From Bog-473 sp963788125 (GTDB lineage Bacteria > Actinomycetota > Acidimicrobiia > Acidimicrobiales > RAAP-2), in NCBI GenBank assembly GCA_963788125.1, contig CAWBFN010000002.1, forward strand, positions 682,001-746,000: a stretch of 64,000 nt of DNA. Reading direction: 5' to 3'. The notes under the pieces were generated by a model. It saw only the letters and a list, made by a program, of their open reading frames with translations, made no database searches and was not told where the DNA came from. The position numbers and the translations under genes are program-made. This document shows positions 59,036-64,000 of the stretch, piece by piece (positions within the stretch are counted from its first letter, which is position 1; the number at the start of each line of letters is the position of its first letter).

Positions 59036-60093
59036 TTCCGCACGGTCTCCGCGTGCACGAGGTCGACCACGTCGCCCAGGATCCCGATGTCGGCCTCGGG
59101 CAGGACGCCGTGGCCGAGGTTGAAGATGTGTCCGGTGCCGCTCCCGTCCGCCGCACCCTCGGTCAGCACCTGCCGCGCCGCCGCCTCGACCACCGGCCAC
59201 GGCGCCACGCAGAGCGCCGGGTCCAGGTTGCCCTGGACGGCATGGTCGGGACCGACCCTCGCCCGGGCGACGTCGAGCGGAACCCGCCAGTCCACGCCGA
59301 TGACCTGTGCGCCGGCCGTCGCCATGTCGCCCAGCAGCTCTCCGGTACCCACGCCGAAGAGGATGCTGGGCACGCCGAGGTCGGAGATCCCGTCGAGGAC
59401 CGCCCGCGTGGCGGGCAGTACGAAGCGGCGGTACTCGCGGGGAGAGAGCGACCCCGCCCAACTGTCGAAGAGCTGGACGGCCTGGGCTCCCGCCTCGATC
59501 TGAGCGCGCAGGAAGGCCACCGACATGGCCGCCAACCGGTCGGTCAGCCGCCCCCACAGCGCCGGGTCACCGTGCATGAGCGACTTGACCTTGGTGAAGG
59601 TCCGGGACGGCCCACCCTCGATCAGGTAGCTGGCGACGGTGAAGGGTGCACCGGCGAACCCGATGAGGGCGACACCGCTGCCGGCGAGCTCGCGGGCGAC
59701 GAGGCGGACGGCGTCGGTGACGTAGGGCGTATCGAGGGCGGGCTCGAGTGGGCGCAGGCGTGCGAGATCGGCGGCGCTGCGGAACGGCTCGGACACCACC
59801 GGGCCTCGACCGGGCTCGACGTCGACGCCGAAGCCGATGGCGTGCACCGGCACCACGATGTCGGAGAAGAGGATGGCGGCGTCCACGCCGTAGCGGCGCA
59901 CGGGCTGGAGCGTCAGCTCGGCGGCCAGCGGGGCGTCGCCGATCGCCGTCAGGATCGATCCCACACCGCGTGCGGCCCGGTACTCGGGCAGTGACCGCCC
60001 CGCCTGGCGCATGAACCACACCGGGGTGCGCGACACGGGCCGTCGGAGACACGCACGCACGAGGTCCGTCTCGTCGGGCTCCTCCTGGTTCAC
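59032..60093 (-). CDS. hemE: Uroporphyrinogen decarboxylase
   Basis: A 353-residue cytoplasmic enzyme that decarboxylates uroporphyrinogen III to coproporphyrinogen III. The signatures are PVWFMRQAGRSLPEYR (substrate-binding Arg), ILFSDIVVPVHAIG (Asp) and GFAGAPFTVASYLIEGG; C-terminal FNLGHGVLPEAD carries the conserved His. GTG 60091-60093 was chosen to fit the family; its first bases overlap the stop of a tiny upstream frame. First enzyme gene of the minus-strand hemE-hemH-hemY-lnt operon. Confidence 0.95.
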   Translation of the reverse strand: MNQEEPDETDLVRACLRRPVSRTPVWFMRQAGRSLPEYRAARGVGSILTAIGDAPLAAELTLQPVRRYGVDAAILFSDIVVPVHAIGFGVDVEPGRGPVVSEPFRSAADLARLRPLEPALDTPYVTDAVRLVARELAGSGVALIGFAGAPFTVASYLIEGGPSRTFTKVKSLMHGDPALWGRLTDRLAAMSVAFLRAQIEAGAQAVQLFDSWAGSLSPREYRRFVLPATRAVLDGISDLGVPSILFGVGTGELLGDMATAGAQVIGVDWRVPLDVARARVGPDHAVQGNLDPALCVAPWPVVEAAARQVLTEGAADGSGTGHIFNLGHGVLPEADIGILGDVVDLVHAETVRK

Positions 60094-60161
60094 CCGAGCG
60101 GCTCTATGACGACCGCCGTGCCGTAGGCGCAGATGGAGTCGACCCTGGTCCAAATGAGCAT
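60090..60161 (-). CDS. Possible 23-codon leader ORF of the hemE operon (YbjQ-like C-terminal remnant?)
   Basis: ATG 60159-60161 begins a 23-residue frame ending SICAYGTAVVIEPLG and TGA 60090-60092, which overlaps the hemE GTG. The ending strongly recalls the C-terminus of UPF0145/YbjQ proteins (AYGTAVVVE type), so it may be what remains after deletion of such a gene. Yet a TACGAT -10-like hexamer lies exactly 7 nt before the ATG, so it may be translated from a leaderless transcript and coupled to hemE. ATG 60168-60170 in the same frame is an alternative start. Confidence 0.35.
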   Translation of the reverse strand: MLIWTRVDSICAYGTAVVIEPLG

Positions 60162-60174
60162 GCGGCTCATCGTA
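60162..60174 (-). promoter_or_regulatory. Likely promoter of the hemE-hemH-hemY-lnt operon
   Basis: On the minus strand TACGAT (60174-60169) is followed by 7 nt and ATG 60161. This is the pattern seen before other leaderless genes in the window. It lies 68 bp upstream of hemE. Confidence 0.4.
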
Positions 60175-60257
60175 GGCGGCGGGTGCTGCGTTCCAGAGTC
60201 GTCGGTCGTCGCCTAAGCTGAACCGTTTCCCTGACGGGCCAGGGAGGAAGGAGCTAC

Positions 60258-62675
60258 GTGCCGGACCATCCCGATCTGGAGGCTGAGCAAGAGTTCCTCA
60301 ACCGCGCCCACGACGGTCTCGACGCGATGCGCGGTGAAGCACGCCAGATGCTCCAGGGAGTTTTGGACCTGGGAAAGGGGGGCACGTTCCAGTCCCGCAC
60401 CGAGCGCGACATCGTGGTGCGGACGAGCCTGGCCCGGCTCGAGCAGCTCGACATCGGGGACCAGGCGCTCTACTTCGGGCGCATCGACCGCTTCGCCGAA
60501 CCCGACGAGTCGGCCGGCGGCGCCGGCGCCGCCCCGGCGCTCGGCGAGTCGTTCCACATCGGTCGCCTGGCCGTCTCCGGCCCCGACCATGAACCCCTGG
60601 TGGTCGACTGGCGGGCGCCGGTGGCCGAGCCCTTCTACCGGGCCACCGGGCTGGACCCCCAGGGCCTGGCCCGGCGCCGCCACCTGGCTGTGCGCGGCCG
60701 CGCCGTCCTCGGGTTGGAGGACGAGTACTTCGTCGACCCCAGCCGGGCGCCCGGTGCACCGGTCCTGCCGGTTTCCGATGGGCCGCCGTCCGAGGGGGAT
60801 CCGGCCGGCGAGCGGCTGCTCTCGGAGGGGATGATGCTGGGCGGCCCCGGGGCCCTGCTCTCGGCCCTCGGCCAGGCCCGTACCGGCCACATGGGCGACA
60901 TCATCGGCACCATCCAGCGGGAGCAGGACGAGATCATCCGGTCCCCCCTGAGCGGGGTGTTGGTGGTCCAGGGCGGCCCGGGCACCGGCAAGACGGCGGT
61001 GGCCCTGCACCGCGCCGCCTACCTGCTCTACACGCACCGCTTCCCGCTGGAGCGCCAGGGCGTCCTCGTCGTGGGCCCGAACCCTCTCTTCCTGCGCTAC
61101 ATAGAGCAGGTCCTCCCGTCGTTGGGGGAGACCGGGGTGAGCCTCTCGACGGTGGCCGGTCTCGTGCCCGAGGTCCGCGTACGGGCGTCGGACGACGCCG
61201 TCGTGGCCAGGCTCAAGGGCGATGTGCGCATGGTCCAGGTGCTGGCCCGCGCCGTGCGGACGCGGCAGCGTCCCTTGCGCCGCGACCTCGACGTGCCGTT
61301 CGGGGCCGGCGTGCTGCGCCTGCGGGCCCGCACCACCGAAGAGATCGTCGCCCAGGCGCGGCGGCGGCCCGGAACGCACAACGTCCGCCGGCGCTTCGTG
61401 GAGGCGCACGTGCTCCGGGCGCTGGCCGACGACTACCGAGCCCGCCTGGCCCGGGGGGCCGACTCCCTCGAAGAGGGCGCCCCCAGCGTCGAGGAGCAGG
61501 CCGACCTGGTCCAGCGCCTGCGGCGCACGCCGCAGGTGGCGGAGGCGTTGGACCGTATGTGGCCGCGGCTGTCCCCTCACGAGCTGCTGCACGATCTGCT
61601 GGGCGCCCGGCCGCTGTTGGCGGCCGCCGGGAAGGGCGTCCTCGGTCCCGACGAGGTGCGTCGTCTCTACCGGCCCCGCAGCCGCAGCCTCGAAGAGGTG
61701 CCGTGGACGGTGGGCGACGCCGCCCTCATTGACGAGGCGCGCACCGTTCTCGGCCCCCGGCGGGGGGGTGCCCGGTCGAACCGGGCGCGGGCCGGCCGCG
61801 CCGAGGAGGGGAGTGCCCAGGAAGCGGGCTTCTGGCCCCAGGGACTGGCGGCCTCGCCCCTGCCCGGTTCGGGAGCGGGCCCGGTCCATGAGGAGGAGAC
61901 CCACTCGTACGGCCACATCGTGGTCGACGAGGTGCAGGACCTGTCCCCCATGCAGCTGCGCATGCTGGGGCGCCGCTCGTTGTCGGGGTCGATGACCGTG
62001 GTCGGCGACATCGCCCAGGCGACCGGCCCGTGGGCGCCCGAGAGCTGGGATGACGTCACCCGGCACCTCAGCCCGCAACGGGCGACGCGCCTGGTCGAAC
62101 TGACGGTGAGCTATCGCACGCCGGCGGAGGTGATCGCCGTGGCCGCGCAGGTGCTGGCCGTCGCCGCGCCCGGCATCGCCCCACCGCGTCCCGTGCGCCA
62201 GTCGGGGTTCACCCCCCGCATCATCTCGGCGTCCCGCACCGGGCTCGCCGCCGCGGTGGCCCAGGTCACGCGGGAGGAGGTGTCGGTGGTGGCCCCCGGA
62301 CGGGTTGCCGTCCTCGGTCCCGCCGTCATGCTGCCCGAATTGGCCCGGACCCTCTCCGAGGCCGGCCTGGACCCCACCGACCCGCGTGACCCGTCGGGCG
62401 ACGGCCTGGCCGCCGGGCTGGTGCTCCTCCCGGCGGACGAGACCAACGGGCTCGAGTTCGATGCCGTGGTGGTCGTGGAGCCGGCGCTGGTGGCCGCCGT
62501 GGGCGAGGAGGTCACCGGTGAGAGCCCCCCGGTGGCCACGACCAGAGGCCTGCGCACCCTCTACGTCGCCCTCACCCGTCCCACCCGACGGTTGGCCGTC
62601 GTCCACGCGCTGCCGCTCCCCGTTTCCCTGGGCAGCCCGGGGGTCTCCCCCAGCTTGCGCCCAGCGAGGGAGTGA
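60258..62675 (+). CDS. HelD/HelR-type RNA polymerase-associated SF1 ATPase
   Basis: An 805-residue cytoplasmic ATPase of helicase superfamily 1. A long N-terminal arm with charged helices is followed by the conserved FQSRTERDIVVRTSLARLEQ and PLVVDWRAPVAEPFYRAT. Walker A is GGPGTGKTAVALHR, Walker B VVDEVQDLSP, and the last motif YVALTRPTRRL. HelD proteins pull stalled RNA polymerase off DNA, and the actinobacterial HelR branch also protects against rifampicin. Which branch this is cannot be settled by eye. GTG 60258 has a strong GGAAGGAG upstream. A TAAGCT hexamer at 60214 may be its -10. Confidence 0.88.
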   Translation: MPDHPDLEAEQEFLNRAHDGLDAMRGEARQMLQGVLDLGKGGTFQSRTERDIVVRTSLARLEQLDIGDQALYFGRIDRFAEPDESAGGAGAAPALGESFHIGRLAVSGPDHEPLVVDWRAPVAEPFYRATGLDPQGLARRRHLAVRGRAVLGLEDEYFVDPSRAPGAPVLPVSDGPPSEGDPAGERLLSEGMMLGGPGALLSALGQARTGHMGDIIGTIQREQDEIIRSPLSGVLVVQGGPGTGKTAVALHRAAYLLYTHRFPLERQGVLVVGPNPLFLRYIEQVLPSLGETGVSLSTVAGLVPEVRVRASDDAVVARLKGDVRMVQVLARAVRTRQRPLRRDLDVPFGAGVLRLRARTTEEIVAQARRRPGTHNVRRRFVEAHVLRALADDYRARLARGADSLEEGAPSVEEQADLVQRLRRTPQVAEALDRMWPRLSPHELLHDLLGARPLLAAAGKGVLGPDEVRRLYRPRSRSLEEVPWTVGDAALIDEARTVLGPRRGGARSNRARAGRAEEGSAQEAGFWPQGLAASPLPGSGAGPVHEEETHSYGHIVVDEVQDLSPMQLRMLGRRSLSGSMTVVGDIAQATGPWAPESWDDVTRHLSPQRATRLVELTVSYRTPAEVIAVAAQVLAVAAPGIAPPRPVRQSGFTPRIISASRTGLAAAVAQVTREEVSVVAPGRVAVLGPAVMLPELARTLSEAGLDPTDPRDPSGDGLAAGLVLLPADETNGLEFDAVVVVEPALVAAVGEEVTGESPPVATTRGLRTLYVALTRPTRRLAVVHALPLPVSLGSPGVSPSLRPARE

Positions 62676-62720
62676 ACAACGCTGTCACCTGCTTGTTGGC
62701 GCATCGCGGGCACCGTCGAC

Positions 62721-62733
62721 TAGAAATTGCGCT
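62721..62733 (+). promoter_or_regulatory. -10-like element for ctaE
   Basis: TAGAAA at 62721-62726 lies 7 nt before GTG 62734, with no ribosome binding site. The same TAGAAA precedes GTG 35706, the alternative nuoA start, by 8 nt. The sixth base is not T, so the match is partial. Confidence 0.35.
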
Positions 62734-63339
62734 GTGACCCAGGCGGTTTCGGTCGACCAACCCGTGCCAACGGGCAAGATCGTTCACGATCGGCCTCCCA
62801 TGCTGGCCGTGGGGGTCATGATCTGGCTGGGCTCGGAGCTGATGTTCTTCAGCGGCCTGTTCGCCGCCTTTTTCACCATTCGGGCCGACGCCCCCGGGGG
62901 GGTCTGGCCACCGCCGGGGACCCACCTCGACACCATCCGGGGCGCCATCTTCACCCTGGTGCTGGTCTCGTCGAGCTTCAGCATGCAGTACGCCGTCAAC
63001 CAGGTCGAATGGCGGAGGCGCACGTCCGCCCGCCGCTGGATCGTAGTGACCTTCATCCTGGGCGCGGCGTTCCTCGCCAACCAGGCCACCGAGTGGCTCT
63101 TCATCTCCACCCGGTGGTACACGAACTCCTACGGATCGCTCTTCTTCATCATGACGGGGCTCCACGGCCTCCATGTGTTCCTCGGTCTGGTGGCCATGAT
63201 CTTCCTCCTCGGGCGAATGAGAGGTGACGTGGGAGGCGATCCGGGTGAGCTGTCGGTGGTCCAGGGTGTCAGCTACTACTGGCACTTCGTCGACATCGTC
63301 TGGATCGGCCTCTTCAGCTGCCTCTTCTTCCTGAAATAG
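62734..63339 (+). CDS. ctaE: Cytochrome c oxidase subunit III
   Basis: A 201-residue membrane subunit of the aa3 oxidase with five transmembrane helices, the short actinobacterial form. Visible are GVMIWLGSELMFFSGLFAAFF (conserved Glu), LANQATEWLFI, MTGLHGLHVFLGL (paired His) and SYYWHFVDIVWIGLF at the C-terminus. GTG 62734 gives the usual N-terminus; the frame upstream is a helicase shadow. Its position next to a diheme cytochrome c gene is the standard actinobacterial ctaE-qcrCAB order. Confidence 0.95.
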   Translation: MTQAVSVDQPVPTGKIVHDRPPMLAVGVMIWLGSELMFFSGLFAAFFTIRADAPGGVWPPPGTHLDTIRGAIFTLVLVSSSFSMQYAVNQVEWRRRTSARRWIVVTFILGAAFLANQATEWLFISTRWYTNSYGSLFFIMTGLHGLHVFLGLVAMIFLLGRMRGDVGGDPGELSVVQGVSYYWHFVDIVWIGLFSCLFFLK

Positions 63340-63341
63340 AC

Positions 63342-64000
63342 ATGCCGGACGCACGGAGGAGGCAGGTACGACGCATACAGCGCAGGCGGTTTCTGTTGCC
63401 CGGCGGCCTTCTCGCCATCGCCGCGTTGGGCGCCCTGGCGCTGCTCGTGCCGGCGGTGAGCGCGCAGGCCTCCACGACCGACAAGACCGGTAAGACGACG
63501 ACGCTCGGCAACTCCATCAAGTCGTGTGGCCCCCTGAACCTCAAGGGGGTGAGCACGGCGGCCAACTCGGGGAACCCCGTCACCAGCACCAGACTGGTCT
63601 GCATGGACGGTGCCCTCATCCTGTACGGGAACAGCTCCATCACCTACGCCAACCCGCCCGCTTCGTTCGCCGCGGCCGGCAAGCTGCTCTTCGACCAGAC
63701 CTGTGCGAGCTGCCACGGATCGGACGCCAACGGCGTCTCCCCGACCGGGACGGCCACCATCGGCCCCAACCTCCAGGGCGTGGGCACGGCGACCGTCGAC
63801 TTCTGGATCACCACCGGCCGAATGCCGGCGACCGACATCGCGGCCGTCGAGGCGGAGCGCAAGCCCCCGAAGCTCACCAACCTGCAGGCGTTGGAAGTGG
63901 CGGCCTACATCAACTCGTTGGACCCGTCGGTGCCCGCCGTGCCCACCCCGCACCTCAAGGGGGCCAACGTCGCCAACGGCGCCTCCCTCTTCGCGCTCAA
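63342..64000 (+). CDS. qcrC: Diheme cytochrome c of the bc1 complex, QcrC (3' end outside window)
   Basis: The frame from ATG 63342 stays open to the window edge, giving 219 residues. An N-terminal hydrophobic segment (LLPGGLLAIAALGALALLV) is an uncleaved anchor or signal. The first heme site is CASCHGSDANG, with methionine ligand candidate in GRMPATD. A second cytochrome c domain is just beginning (ANVANGASLFAL) when the window ends. About 60 residues between anchor and heme domain contain two Cys (KSCGP, LVCMD), possibly a disulfide. It starts 2 bp after the ctaE stop. In actinobacteria QcrC links bc1 directly to the aa3 oxidase. Confidence 0.92.
   Translation, partial: MPDARRRQVRRIQRRRFLLPGGLLAIAALGALALLVPAVSAQASTTDKTGKTTTLGNSIKSCGPLNLKGVSTAANSGNPVTSTRLVCMDGALILYGNSSITYANPPASFAAAGKLLFDQTCASCHGSDANGVSPTGTATIGPNLQGVGTATVDFWITTGRMPATDIAAVEAERKPPKLTNLQALEVAAYINSLDPSVPAVPTPHLKGANVANGASLFAL

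Noticed and set aside
60213..62606. 797-residue minus-strand frame opposite the HelD-type gene
   Set aside because: Shadow frame; the plus strand has Walker A and B motifs and a GGAAGGAG site.

Overview
This 64 kb window comes from the chromosome of a high-GC actinobacterium, most likely of the class Acidimicrobiia. The evidence is gene content: an MshA-type mycothiol glycosyltransferase followed by a YbjN protein, a rex-hemA-hemC-cobA/hemD-hemB-hemL run, a 14-gene nuo operon, a ctaE-qcrC start at the right edge, ANTAR signalling, many leaderless genes, and secreted proteins built from a roughly 42-residue GGGYWLVA-type repeat that I associate with this class. No rRNA, tRNA, phage, IS element or CRISPR was seen.

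Left part (1-12.4 kb). Base composition is visibly lower in GC (hand-counted lines about 53-55 percent) than further right (about 67-77 percent). It holds two PAS/histidine-kinase/receiver hybrids and a NarL-type regulator in one block, a secreted CAP-like protein with repeats, a secreted protein plus L,D-transpeptidase pair, a GAF-ANTAR regulator, and two cyclic-di-GMP enzymes (GAF-GGDEF-EAL and PAS-GGDEF). From 12.5 to 18.6 kb come a SnoaL-like/VOC pair, a small secreted protein, a TetR regulator with an MFS exporter (matching putative operators before both), and two divergent citrate-synthase-like genes, one carrying an N-terminal helix-turn-helix.

Middle (18.6-35.6 kb). A cysteine-desulfurase-like gene diverges from a DksA/TraR zinc-finger gene over only 23 bp. 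Then follow superoxide dismutase, an XRE regulator, mshA, ybjN, proC, a SAM hydroxide adenosyltransferase, rex and the early tetrapyrrole genes from glutamyl-tRNA to uroporphyrinogen III. After these lie a DUF222/HNH gene broken by two frameshifts, an L,D-transpeptidase carrying the same repeats as the CAP-like protein, and a geranylgeranyl-reductase-type flavoprotein that may saturate the menaquinone tail.

Right (35.7-64 kb). nuoA to nuoN are in canonical order with start/stop overlaps at most junctions; nuoN carries an apparent +1 frameshift near 49968. Next are a large membrane protein joining a split, motif-less metallophosphatase-like region to an MprF-type aminoacyl-phosphatidylglycerol synthase, a HAD phosphatase, then on the minus strand hemE-hemH-hemY-lnt, which complete the late (probably coproporphyrin-dependent) heme steps and add a lipoprotein acyltransferase whose catalytic Cys position is Ser. 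A HelD/HelR-type ATPase, cytochrome oxidase subunit III and the start of a diheme cytochrome c (QcrC) end the window. The genes form a coherent respiratory theme: heme synthesis, redox control by Rex, NADH:menaquinone oxidoreductase, quinone-tail modification, and the bc1-aa3 branch.
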